Shown: positions 8,375 to 17,093 of the stretch, piece by piece | How the letters are laid out: every line of letters starts with the position of its first letter | How positions within the stretch are numbered: the stretch's first letter is position 1 | DNA from: an uncultured Gammaproteobacteria bacterium | GTDB lineage: Bacteria; Pseudomonadota; Gammaproteobacteria; Magnimaribacterales; TMED112 | Direction of reading: 5' to 3' | Assembly: GCA_913020145.1 (NCBI GenBank) | Contig: CAJWAI010000005.1 | Span: forward strand, 1-55,588 | Length of the DNA: 55,588 bases | Made by a program: the position numbers and the translations under genes | Notes under the pieces: generated by a model | Database searches by the model: none | What the model was told of the DNA's origin: nothing | What the model saw: the letters and a program-made list of their open reading frames with translations, nothing else

Positions 8375-10661
8375 TTAAAGAAGCAGCTGAGAAAGCAATA
8401 TCAGATATTATTTTTGTTGCCATACTTATTAAAGGTAATGCTTCAAGCTGATCTAGATCTCTTGGTATCACAATTGTATCTCCAGGATAAATCTGGGCTT
8501 GCCCAGAGAATATATTATTTCCTACTGGAGTAGATTCACCATTAGCCCTGATAATAAATGCTGCTCTTTTATCTGCAAAAGAAGTATAGCCACCTGATGC
8601 CTTTATATAATCGCTGTATTCCATATCATCATCAAAAATAAAAGATGATGAATTCAGTACTTCTCCTTGTACAGTAACTTCAACTGAAATAGCTGGAACC
8701 TCAATAATATCTCCATCTTTTAAAATAAAGTTTTTTATAATATCAGAGTCCTCTGAGAAATCTCCAGCGACTCTACCTGTAGGCTCAACTAAATCTGCTA
8801 ATTCTAGAATTGCCTCTATATCTATTGTGCCTCTTTCAGAAACATTTGTTGATTTCTGGACCAAAGAGTCCGTTAATATAGTTTTAGCTTCTCTTAAAGC
8901 TTTTATTTCCTTTTCCTTCACATCTTCCCTGTATAAACTAACGCCATCTGAAAATGAATTATCAAGAAAACCTCCTGATAAGATATATAACTCTTCCAGA
9001 ATTGTTGAACTTGATACAAGATACGTACCAGGGTTTCTAACTTCTCCAGTAATGGTGACCTCTATTAGATTCTGCCTTACTGGAGGGAATGAAATAGCTA
9101 CGAGATCGGAGGAATCAAAGATTAGATTGTATGAGTCTGAAGAACTTTCTTCTGTTGTAATAACAGAAACATTTTCTAAATCAATACTCTCAGTCCCACC
9201 TAGAAATAGATGTATCTGTTCAGGTGATAATTTCCCAATTACTGGAATACGGATATTGTTTCCAGGTAAAAAAATTTGAGCATAGTCTGAAAGTAAAGCA
9301 GGGTTTTCCTCCTCAAAAACTTCTGCAGCTTCTAAAATATCAGGGTCAGGATCTTCTCCTGAAGCTAAAGTCTGAACTTCATAAGAGTCTAAAATATAGT
9401 CTCTGTCATAGAAGAATAATTTAGAATTTTTAGTTGCTTTAAGACTTTTATATGAATCAGGATCAGCAAGAGAAAAGGCTGTTGTTTTTCTACTTAATCC
9501 ACCATTTAATTCTTGTTCATATACTGCATAAAATGGATATATGTCGCTAGAGAACCTAAGTTTTTTTAATAATTCAGTAAAATTCTCTCCTGATACAGGG
9601 AAATAGCCACTTGTAACTCCATTACCTCCTACAAACAAATCTTTATCATTACTTATGGCTTGCATGCCTACAAAAATTTCTAATAAATTTTTAGTTCCAA
9701 CTTTGTCATTGAATTTTGCTTGTAATGAATAACTTCTACTATTTTCAACTACTGTTGAAGTGATATTCGTGAAGTCAGCATTAGAGTTTAGGCCTAAAGC
9801 AAAATTTATTAAATCTTCATATTTATCAGAATCTTTATATTCATAAATCATTGGCCTTATAACTGAGCCACTTATTTCAACGAATTTTGAAGTACCACTA
9901 ACAACAATTGTATCTCCAGCAGAAACAGTTATATCATTAGTTCTATTTCCATCAACTAGCAAATCATATAAATCAAAAAGATGTTTATCGCCATTTGACT
10001 TAGTTAGATATATTTCTCTTAAAGAAGCATACTCTTTAACTCCACCAGCATAAGCGATAGCATTAGATATTGTAGTAAATGGATTAACTAAATAAGTTCC
10101 TGGAATATTAACTGCGCCAACAATAGTAATCTTTTTTGCACTTAAATTGCTTACTGATATATCAACATTTACCCCCACATAACTCTGTTCTACTATTGCC
10201 GATATCTTTTCTCTTGCTTCTTGTAAAGATTGATCGACTACTGTTATTGAACCTAATTCAGGGAATAGAATCGTTCCATCAAGACTCACTTTTAAACTAT
10301 ATCTAGCATCTTTAGCGCCAGATAATAAAACTGAAATTTCATCTTGTAACGATATTTTGTATCCATTTGGCACAGGAAGGTCTTGTGTAGGTGAAATTGT
10401 AGTAGGTGTCTTAGAAAAAAAATCGTAGCCAAACCTAGTTTCTTCTAACTCTAAAATTTTATCTTCTTTGGTTGATTTATCTTCAAGACTTTCTTCTTTG
10501 GCTGTTTCATCTTCAGATTCATCAAAAGAATTGTTCTGGAGAGCAACTAGCTGTTCTGGAGTTAAATTCTTAAGTAAATCAGGATCTAGATCCTCTAAAT
10601 TTAATTCTTGAGAAAATACAAAAAAACTAAAAAATGCTGCTAAAAATAGTCGTAAATGCAT
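8358..10661 (-). CDS. Wza-like polysaccharide export protein with multiple SLBB domains
   Basis: 767 aa with a signal peptide (residues 1 to about 17) and no lipobox Cys, unlike E. coli Wza. An acidic linker precedes a polysaccharide-export domain (about 95-180, PNGYKISLQDEISVLLSG), then several SLBB repeats: VGAVNIPGTYLV near 190, a degenerate one near 265, ITGEVRNPGTYLV near 540 and VQGEVLNSSSFIF near 665. It ends in an amphipathic helix (LISMATKIISDIAFSAASL) that could line an outer-membrane pore. The family forms the outer-membrane channel for Wzy-dependent polysaccharides. It has its own likely promoter and overlaps yjbH. Confidence 0.85.
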   Translation of the reverse strand: MHLRLFLAAFFSFFVFSQELNLEDLDPDLLKNLTPEQLVALQNNSFDESEDETAKEESLEDKSTKEDKILELEETRFGYDFFSKTPTTISPTQDLPVPNGYKISLQDEISVLLSGAKDARYSLKVSLDGTILFPELGSITVVDQSLQEAREKISAIVEQSYVGVNVDISVSNLSAKKITIVGAVNIPGTYLVNPFTTISNAIAYAGGVKEYASLREIYLTKSNGDKHLFDLYDLLVDGNRTNDITVSAGDTIVVSGTSKFVEISGSVIRPMIYEYKDSDKYEDLINFALGLNSNADFTNITSTVVENSRSYSLQAKFNDKVGTKNLLEIFVGMQAISNDKDLFVGGNGVTSGYFPVSGENFTELLKKLRFSSDIYPFYAVYEQELNGGLSRKTTAFSLADPDSYKSLKATKNSKLFFYDRDYILDSYEVQTLASGEDPDPDILEAAEVFEEENPALLSDYAQIFLPGNNIRIPVIGKLSPEQIHLFLGGTESIDLENVSVITTEESSSDSYNLIFDSSDLVAISFPPVRQNLIEVTITGEVRNPGTYLVSSSTILEELYILSGGFLDNSFSDGVSLYREDVKEKEIKALREAKTILTDSLVQKSTNVSERGTIDIEAILELADLVEPTGRVAGDFSEDSDIIKNFILKDGDIIEVPAISVEVTVQGEVLNSSSFIFDDDMEYSDYIKASGGYTSFADKRAAFIIRANGESTPVGNNIFSGQAQIYPGDTIVIPRDLDQLEALPLISMATKIISDIAFSAASLNAIQD

Positions 10662-10667
10662 GCATAA

Positions 10668-10696
10668 ATGATAGTCGAAATGGATTTGTAGAGCAA
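10668..10696 (-). promoter_or_regulatory. Promoter of the export operon, leaderless geometry
   Basis: On the reverse strand, TTGCTC and TATCAT are separated by 17 bases. Only 6 bases (TTATGC) separate the -10 hexamer from the ATG at 10661, so transcription would start at or next to the start codon. No Shine-Dalgarno sequence precedes that ATG. The gap of 68 bases after the preceding gene is one of the largest in the glycan locus and fits a separate transcription unit for the two export genes. Confidence 0.5.
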
Positions 10697-10729
10697 TATA
10701 TTAGATTTAGAGCATCTCATAATTAGGAT

Positions 10730-12019
10730 TTAATTAGTTTTTTGAAAATAAGAGTTAACCAGATCAAAAATTCCAGTAATATTAATTTTTTTATCATTAT
10801 TTGATGGAATATTAAAGGTTGCAAAAACTTCCCCATTAGCAGAATGCTCTCCATTTTTAATAGCTACAAACACCAATTCATCAGCCAATATTATATTTTC
10901 ATAAAGGCCAGAAAAACTAGCGTCTTTTATATCTTCTGGGTATGTAAGAGTCACGAATAAGGATTTCTCTCTTTTATCAAGAATTCCAAATAATTTCACA
11001 TTATTCTGATCAGAAATGTCTGAAAGTACGCGATAGCCGTTTTCCATGTCTTCATCATTATCAAATTCTATTAGAAAATCTCTAGTCATCCTTGGCTGCA
11101 CTTCTTTAAAACTTATGTTTAATTTTTTTAAGAAAGTACTATGATTTTTTAATCTCCAATAAATCACAGGAGAGTCAAACTCTTTTTGGCTTAATCCAGT
11201 TGCAAAAATTAATTCATGTTTTGACAGATCAATATAATCTTTCACAATTTTTTCATATGTTTGAAGCATCTCCTTAAAAGGATCAAACTCGTTACCTATA
11301 TACCACGATGGGTTCGATCTTTTTGAAAATTCGCTATTGAAAAGATAATGATGTTGTATGTGCGCACCTGCATTAAAGAAAACTGTTGAAAAATTAGGAT
11401 TGTTTTCTTCAATAAGCTTTAAATGTATTTTGTGTATAAAAAAGTCAAGGAATAATGCTTTTCGCCAGGACTTACCAAAACTAGATAAGGCCATGCCAAT
11501 AAATTGAAAATAATCTTTTATTTTTATATATCTTAAAAAAATAAGGAAAATTGAAAAAATACTTTTTATAGTGATTCGGGACTCCGAATTATCATTAACT
11601 GTTTGCACTAGAATAGATTTAAGTAAATTACTAAAAAAATTTCCATCCGTATCAGTATCAGTCCATGGATCAGGTATAAAATATGCTGGTTTTTTTAAAG
11701 AATTTTTTACATTCATTGCTGATAAAACACCTACACTGAAACCTTGATTTTCAATCTTCTCAAATATTTGATCTAAATTTGAATTAACCATATCCCCAAG
11801 CCTAAAAATTTTATGTTCTTCAAAATTTTTTCCTGTATGTACACTTACCCACTGTATCCAGGGCTCTAATTCATGGTATTCAAACTCAGAAAACGTATTT
11901 GCATGATTAAGCTTATAAAGTGATTGTAAATTTGGAAATTTATCTGGGTATTTTTCCAAATATTTTTTTATAAGATCAAAATTAATCTCATTAAGCTCAA
12001 TTAGTAAAAGTTTTTTCAT
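10730..12019 (-). CDS. Alkaline-phosphatase-superfamily-like protein with non-canonical active-site residues
   Basis: 429 aa, no signal peptide or clear membrane span, so probably cytoplasmic. The fold is suggested by LLLIELNEINFDLI at the N-terminus (position of the first metal-binding strand), PWIQWVSVHTGK (nucleophile region) and NAGAHIQHHYLF (position of the Asp/His metal site). The usual Asp in the first strand appears replaced by Glu/Asn, and the GDHG motif by ATGLSQ. It could be a pseudoenzyme or a divergent transferase or hydrolase acting on the glycan. A second superfamily member with intact motifs lies at 24565-25797. Substrate unknown. It is the last gene of the long glycan operon before the export promoter. 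Confidence 0.55.
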   Translation of the reverse strand: MKKLLLIELNEINFDLIKKYLEKYPDKFPNLQSLYKLNHANTFSEFEYHELEPWIQWVSVHTGKNFEEHKIFRLGDMVNSNLDQIFEKIENQGFSVGVLSAMNVKNSLKKPAYFIPDPWTDTDTDGNFFSNLLKSILVQTVNDNSESRITIKSIFSIFLIFLRYIKIKDYFQFIGMALSSFGKSWRKALFLDFFIHKIHLKLIEENNPNFSTVFFNAGAHIQHHYLFNSEFSKRSNPSWYIGNEFDPFKEMLQTYEKIVKDYIDLSKHELIFATGLSQKEFDSPVIYWRLKNHSTFLKKLNISFKEVQPRMTRDFLIEFDNDEDMENGYRVLSDISDQNNVKLFGILDKREKSLFVTLTYPEDIKDASFSGLYENIILADELVFVAIKNGEHSANGEVFATFNIPSNNDKKINITGIFDLVNSYFQKTN

Positions 12020-12066
12020 TTAACTCAGTGTTTTAAAACAAACATAAAAACATATTATAAAAAAAT

Positions 12067-13257
12067 CTATCTAGTTATGCTTTGACGTATATCTCTTACC
12101 GCATATTTAGTAGAAAGCTCCTCTTTGATATACCTTTTTAGAACTTTTGAATCTATTATGCCATTTTCAATATCTTTGCTTAAATCTTTAATAATTTCTA
12201 CAGCTTCATCATCCTTATTTCCCAAATATGTTCTTCCAAAGCCCTTTTGATTAATTAAATTTACTATATCTCCTTGGCCGCAAAGTCCGAAAACTGGCAA
12301 TCCAGAACTAATGTACTGTAAAAATTTTCCCGGTATATTGTGAGTCGTATGTCTTTTATCAAGAGAGAAAATTCCTAGAAAACATCTCTTGCATAAAGCA
12401 TCCATATATTTATGATCTAGTGAATCAAGAATAATTAGATTTTTGAGACCTTGAATGTCAGAGTAATTTTTTACACTATTTCTATCAGAATCTTTTAACC
12501 CCACCAATAAGAATACAAATTCATCCTGATCTTGCATCTTATTAATTATCTTTAGAAGAAGTTCCTGATCTTGTGCTAAGCCTAAGTTACCTGCATAAAG
12601 TAATACTTTTTTATTTTTTGGAATTTTTTCAGAAATTATATTAGGTAAATTAATATCTAATGAATTAGAGTCGTACCAAGTTCTTAAAATACGAATTTTT
12701 TTAGAAATACTAGGCATATTATCAAAATGACTTCTATTGCCCTCAGTTTGTATAGCTATGACGTCAGCTGTTCTGTATTGTAGGCTTTCAAATGAACGAA
12801 GGACCTTATGTTGAAGACTATTTTTTTTCAGGACTTGCAAATCTACTGCCCACTGAGGAAAAATATCTCTTAAAATTAAATATTTGTGTGCTTTCTTAAA
12901 AAAATTTAGCAACTTTATTATAGGAGCCCAAAATATTGTTGGTGAATACCAAATTAAAACATCAAAATAGGAATGTTTTCTTATTCTTAATATAACTAGT
13001 AATGCTTTAAAACTAATTGATAGCTCAATAAAAAATCTTTTTATTAATGATTTATTCTTAGCTTTTGCATCTACATTAAGGCTGTGAATTTGAACATTAT
13101 TGAGATCATCAAAACTAGAACTATTAGCGTACTTATAAAGTGTAAATACATCGATAGTTTCTGAAGACTTGCTTAATTCTCTAACTAAATCTGACATGTG
13201 ACGACCAGCAGAGTTCTTGTCATGCTCAAAATATTCAGTAAATATTCCTATCTTCAT
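12067..13257 (-). CDS. Family 4 glycosyltransferase, WbuB-like (probable L-FucNAc/L-QuiNAc transferase)
   Basis: 396 aa GT-B glycosyltransferase. The N-terminus IGIFTEYFEHDKNSAGRHMSDLV is typical of WbuB-like GT4 enzymes, KKVLLYAGNLGLAQ marks the start of the donor-binding domain, and IPGKFLQYISSGLPVFG is the donor-site region. In E. coli O26-type clusters wbuB follows fnlA-fnlB-fnlC and is assigned to L-FucNAc transfer. Here it also lies directly downstream of the equivalent pathway, separated only by an oxygenase gene, so transfer of that L-sugar is a reasonable inference. The acceptor is unknown. Confidence 0.8.
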   Translation of the reverse strand: MKIGIFTEYFEHDKNSAGRHMSDLVRELSKSSETIDVFTLYKYANSSSFDDLNNVQIHSLNVDAKAKNKSLIKRFFIELSISFKALLVILRIRKHSYFDVLIWYSPTIFWAPIIKLLNFFKKAHKYLILRDIFPQWAVDLQVLKKNSLQHKVLRSFESLQYRTADVIAIQTEGNRSHFDNMPSISKKIRILRTWYDSNSLDINLPNIISEKIPKNKKVLLYAGNLGLAQDQELLLKIINKMQDQDEFVFLLVGLKDSDRNSVKNYSDIQGLKNLIILDSLDHKYMDALCKRCFLGIFSLDKRHTTHNIPGKFLQYISSGLPVFGLCGQGDIVNLINQKGFGRTYLGNKDDEAVEIIKDLSKDIENGIIDSKVLKRYIKEELSTKYAVRDIRQSITR

Positions 13258-13288
13258 AAAATTATTTTCTAAGTAATTTAACTAATCT

Positions 13289-14065
13289 CTAAGTAAAATC
13301 TCTTTCTTTTTTACCTTTCTTATCAGTGAATTTCTTTGACCTCCATAGTGCACTATGAGGATTTTCGACTGTTACATTTTTAGAAGATCTGGGTGCAAGA
13401 GTGTAGTAATACAGAATTATTGATTTTCTTAATTCGTTTTCCGGAAAGTTAAGAGGATTTGGTAATCCATGATAGCTTTTGTCATGAGTATCAAAGATTA
13501 CACACCTATTAAAAATTGGAGGAATTGCTGAATAAAGATCTTTTCCATCATTATCATAAATTCCGAACTCACCACCCCAATGAGGTTTCCAATTTTTATT
13601 GAGGTATAGCAATAAATTGACTCTTCTATTTAATCCTGTTGCATCATGGTAATTTCCATCAACATGCACATCTAAAAGGCCATCCTTAGGTGTAACGTTT
13701 AAACCACCGCCAGTAAAATATGGATCAGGTATTAGTTTTGGGATATTCAGTTTATTGCTTATAGCTCTGAGAATAGGAGCTGAATTAAAAACTCTAATTA
13801 CATCAACTATTCCTTCTGGAATATCAAATTCAGAACTCCAATTAGTCCTTGATTTTATTTCGATGCCTTTATCATTTGAATGTTCCCATTGAGAATTATC
13901 TAGATCTGGAAATGAATCATGAACAAGATCTATAAAACTATCCTTGAGAAAATTATCTATAACAATATGTTGGTAAGGATAAGAAAAATATTCTTTATCT
14001 TTTGAAGCATTATCTATTTTCTTCGAAATAGAATCTGCATGAGATTTAAGTTCCTTTTGATTCAT
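13289..14065 (-). CDS. 2-oxoglutarate/Fe(II)-dependent oxygenase (prolyl-4-hydroxylase-like fold)
   Basis: 258 aa. The jelly-roll iron site is visible: HVDGNYH supplies the HxD pair, SYHGLPNP the distal His, and ELRKSIILYYYT the Arg that binds 2-oxoglutarate. The length and the segment RVNLLLYLNKNWKPHWGGEF match cytoplasmic 2OG-Fe(II) oxygenases related to prolyl 4-hydroxylase. It lies between fnlC and a WbuB-like transferase, with 13- and 31-base gaps, so hydroxylation of a nucleotide sugar or a lipid-linked glycan is possible. No substrate can be read from the sequence. Confidence 0.8.
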   Translation of the reverse strand: MNQKELKSHADSISKKIDNASKDKEYFSYPYQHIVIDNFLKDSFIDLVHDSFPDLDNSQWEHSNDKGIEIKSRTNWSSEFDIPEGIVDVIRVFNSAPILRAISNKLNIPKLIPDPYFTGGGLNVTPKDGLLDVHVDGNYHDATGLNRRVNLLLYLNKNWKPHWGGEFGIYDNDGKDLYSAIPPIFNRCVIFDTHDKSYHGLPNPLNFPENELRKSIILYYYTLAPRSSKNVTVENPHSALWRSKKFTDKKGKKERDFT

Positions 14066-14078
14066 ATAAATTAGTTAT

Positions 14079-15206
14079 TTAGACATCTTTATGCCATACA
14101 TTTTGATTAACTAAATCAATATTACCCAAGATTATTCTTATAATCTTTTCAGAGACATTATTTACATTGTAATCTTTAACTATTTCTAGATCTCTTTTGT
14201 TGCCTCTTGATTGATTTTTAGTTATTTGAAGAGCATTGATTATCTTATCCAACGATAGCCCTACTGACATGACAGCACCCTCTTCCATTCCCTCTGGTCT
14301 TTCATGTGAAATTCTTAAATTTAATGCAGGGAAGTTAAGAATAGAACTCTCTTCCGTTATTGTTCCGCTATCTGAGAGAACGCACCTAGAATTAATTTGC
14401 AGAGAGCAATAATCAGAAAAACTAAAAGGTTCTAAAAAACTTATATCATCAGAAAAATTAAAATTAGATTCTTCTATTTTTTTCTTAGCTCGTGGATGTG
14501 TTGAGACAATTACAGGTAGTGAAAATTCTTCAACGAGTTTATTTAAGATTTTAGGTACTTTCGTAAGCTTTTCCTCATAGTCAAGATTCTCTTCCCTATG
14601 TAGACTAACTAGAAAGAAATTGTTCTTTTCAATTTTTAATTTACTAAGTACCTTCGAATCTTCTATTTTCTTTGAATAAAAATCTAAAACTTCCTTCATA
14701 GGACTTCCAGTATTTATGACCATATTTTTATCAAAACCTTCACTTAAGAGATATTGTCTTGCTATTTCAGAATAAGTCAGATTGATATCAGATATAACAT
14801 CAACAATTCTTCTATTAATTTCTTCAGGAACTCGGAAATCAAAGCAGCGGTTACCAGCTTCCATATGAAAAATAGGAATCTTTCTTCTTTTAGCTGGTAT
14901 AGCACTTAATGAGCTGTTTGTGTCACCAAGAATCAATACAGCATCTGGCTTTATTTTTTCTAAATGTGTATCTATTTTCTCAATTACAGAAGAAATTGTC
15001 TTCATAGGTGACTTTCCTGCAGCATCAAGATAGATATCGGGTTCTCTTATATCTAAGTCCTTAAAAAAAATTTCATTCAGATTAAAATCATAATTTTGAC
15101 CTGTATGAACAAGAGTGTGAGTAAAATTCTCATCAAGTTTAGGTATAACTCTTGATAACCGTATGATTTCAGGCCTCGTGCCTACTATTGTCATTACTTT
15201 AATCAT
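14079..15206 (-). CDS. fnlC: UDP-HexNAc C2-epimerase, FnlC/WbjD type (non-hydrolysing)
   Basis: 375 aa member of the WecB superfamily. GTRPEIIRLSRVIPKLD and HTGQNYDFNLNEIFFKDLDI are nearly diagnostic of the FnlC/WbjD/CapG group rather than general WecB. HMEAGNRCFD and SDSGTITEES are active-site segments. It inverts C2 in the last step of UDP-L-FucNAc (or UDP-L-QuiNAc) synthesis. It overlaps fnlA by 8 bases and completes a three-gene pathway with it and the reductase at 16222-17073. Automated annotation would probably call it wecB. Confidence 0.88.
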   Translation of the reverse strand: MIKVMTIVGTRPEIIRLSRVIPKLDENFTHTLVHTGQNYDFNLNEIFFKDLDIREPDIYLDAAGKSPMKTISSVIEKIDTHLEKIKPDAVLILGDTNSSLSAIPAKRRKIPIFHMEAGNRCFDFRVPEEINRRIVDVISDINLTYSEIARQYLLSEGFDKNMVINTGSPMKEVLDFYSKKIEDSKVLSKLKIEKNNFFLVSLHREENLDYEEKLTKVPKILNKLVEEFSLPVIVSTHPRAKKKIEESNFNFSDDISFLEPFSFSDYCSLQINSRCVLSDSGTITEESSILNFPALNLRISHERPEGMEEGAVMSVGLSLDKIINALQITKNQSRGNKRDLEIVKDYNVNNVSEKIIRIILGNIDLVNQNVWHKDV

Positions 15207-16218
15207 TAAGATTTTCCTGAATGTAAGGTAGTTTAAGGAGCAGATCTACTATTTCATCAACATTTAGCCTAACTGTATTATGTGAATTATATTCTTCATA
15301 ATCTTTTAGCCCTAAATCTCCCTTCTCAAAAAATTCATCATAATTAAGGTTACGTGCGTCCATAGGAGCTCTGAAGAAATTATCCTGTTCTTCTGCTTTT
15401 GATCTTTCTTCTGTCCCTAAAAGGGTTTCATAAATTTTTTCTCCATGCCTTGTGCCAATTATTTTAATTTCTGATTCCTTCTTAAAAATTTTCATTAAAG
15501 CTAATGCTAAATCTTGAATAGTTGATGCAGGAGATTTCTGAACAAAGATATCTCCATTTTCCATATTTGAGAACGCATGCAAAACTAAATTTACTGAATC
15601 TTCAAGAGACATTAAGAATCTTGTCATGTCTGGGTTAGTGATAGTTATAGGTTTACCTGCTTTTATTTGTTCTGTGAATAAAGGAATGACAGACCCCCTT
15701 GATGCCATTACATTTCCATAACGAGTTGCGCAGATTTTGGTATTTGTTCCTTCTAATTTTCTTGCATTAGAAATCATAATTTTTTCCATCATTGCTTTTG
15801 TCATACCCATTACATTGATTGGGTAAACAGCTTTGTCTGTGCTTAATACTATTACTCTTTTTACATCGTTCTTTATTGCTGCTGTAAGTGCATTATTCGC
15901 TCCAATGATGTTTGTCTTGACTGCTTCAAGAGGAAAAAACTCGCAAGAAGGAACTTGTTTTAAAGCAGCAGCATGGAAAACAAAATCTACTCCTTCCATA
16001 GCTGAATGAATGCTCTCATAATCTCTAACATCGCCTAGAAAAAATTTGACTCGATCATCTAAATGTTCAAGTCGCATATCATTTTGCTTTTTTTCATCCC
16101 TACTAAAAATTCTTAGCTCACTAAAATCTGAAGATATAAATTTTTTGAGCACAGCATTACCAAAAGATCCAGTACCTCCAGTGATTAATAATTTTTTATC
16201 TTTAAATAAATCTTTCAT
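15199..16218 (-). CDS. fnlA: UDP-GlcNAc 4,6-dehydratase/5-epimerase, FnlA/WbjB/CapE type
   Basis: 339 aa SDR. The nucleotide-binding motif TGGTGSFG lies near residues 14-21, and STDKAVYPINVMGMTK carries the MxxxK catalytic variant (MGMTK) that distinguishes CapE/WbjB/FlaA1 enzymes from YxxxK epimerases. It converts UDP-GlcNAc to a 4-keto-6-deoxy-L-sugar, the first step towards UDP-L-FucNAc or UDP-L-QuiNAc. It starts 3 bases after the reductase gene and overlaps fnlC by 8. Confidence 0.9.
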   Translation of the reverse strand: MKDLFKDKKLLITGGTGSFGNAVLKKFISSDFSELRIFSRDEKKQNDMRLEHLDDRVKFFLGDVRDYESIHSAMEGVDFVFHAAALKQVPSCEFFPLEAVKTNIIGANNALTAAIKNDVKRVIVLSTDKAVYPINVMGMTKAMMEKIMISNARKLEGTNTKICATRYGNVMASRGSVIPLFTEQIKAGKPITITNPDMTRFLMSLEDSVNLVLHAFSNMENGDIFVQKSPASTIQDLALALMKIFKKESEIKIIGTRHGEKIYETLLGTEERSKAEEQDNFFRAPMDARNLNYDEFFEKGDLGLKDYEEYNSHNTVRLNVDEIVDLLLKLPYIQENLND

Positions 16219-16221
16219 AAT

Positions 16222-17073
16222 TTAATTAAAATTTTTCATAGATTCTATCATAATCTCCCACTCTGATACTTGTATATTCGTTGCTTGCAGGAATTTTTCA
16301 GAGCTAAGACTTCTATCAATTTTAACTTCATCAGAAGGCTCTATTTTTATAGTTTTCTGATATGTCTTCTTAATTAAATTTAATAAATCATATTTTGATA
16401 TAGGCTTTGAAGAGACATGATATAGTCCAGAAAGATCTTCATGGTAAAGAATAATTTTTTCTATGACACTAGATAGCTCGAGAGTAGTCAATCCAGAAAA
16501 AATAGCATTTGTATAACCATAAATTTTGCCTTCTTGCGATAAAAACCACTCTAATAATGATTCTTTAGAATTAATTTCAGGACCAATTATAGAAGTTCTT
16601 AAAGTAAGCGAAGTCTTACCATGAATTTCTCCAATGTATTTTGATTTTCCATAGAGATCTTCAGCATCTGAAAGATCTGTTTCTAAATAATTTCCTTTTC
16701 TGCCTGAAAAAACACAATCTGTACTTATTTGAATCATTCTAATACCTTCTTGATTGCAAAAATAGTGTAACTTATGTGGAAATATTGAATTAATAGGTAA
16801 TACCTTAAGAGGGTCTTGAGCATCATTTAGCTGTTTAATCAGTCCCACACAATTTATTATCACATCAGGCTTATAAGGTTTGATTGTCTCAAAGAACTCT
16901 TCGTCATTCTTTACATCAAGGTTTTCTAAGTGTATGTAGTTTAATTGTTCGTGCTCTTTGAGCTCATTTCTTCTGGAAGTGCCTATCACAGCTAAATTAT
17001 CATTTTTAGATAAGCTCCTAAGCAAAGTGCTGCCTAACATGCCAGTGATACCTACAATTAATATTCTTAACAT
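16222..17073 (-). CDS. RmlD-like nucleotide-sugar 4-ketoreductase without the C-terminal cupin
   Basis: 283 aa SDR of the RmlD type. GITGMLGSTL is the NAD(P)-binding loop, QISTDCVFSG the catalytic Ser region, and DLYGKSKYIGE the YxxxK pair. It sits next to fnlA and fnlC, where WbjC/FnlB/CapF normally sits. Those are about 370 aa with a C-terminal cupin linked to C3 epimerisation. This protein ends without one, more like WbvR-type reductases described for UDP-L-QuiNAc. It probably reduces the 4-keto intermediate made by FnlA. The exact sugar is open. Confidence 0.82.
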   Translation of the reverse strand: MLRILIVGITGMLGSTLLRSLSKNDNLAVIGTSRRNELKEHEQLNYIHLENLDVKNDEEFFETIKPYKPDVIINCVGLIKQLNDAQDPLKVLPINSIFPHKLHYFCNQEGIRMIQISTDCVFSGRKGNYLETDLSDAEDLYGKSKYIGEIHGKTSLTLRTSIIGPEINSKESLLEWFLSQEGKIYGYTNAIFSGLTTLELSSVIEKIILYHEDLSGLYHVSSKPISKYDLLNLIKKTYQKTIKIEPSDEVKIDRSLSSEKFLQATNIQVSEWEIMIESMKNFN

Positions 17074-17093
17074 AAAAAAAATTAATAACTTAT

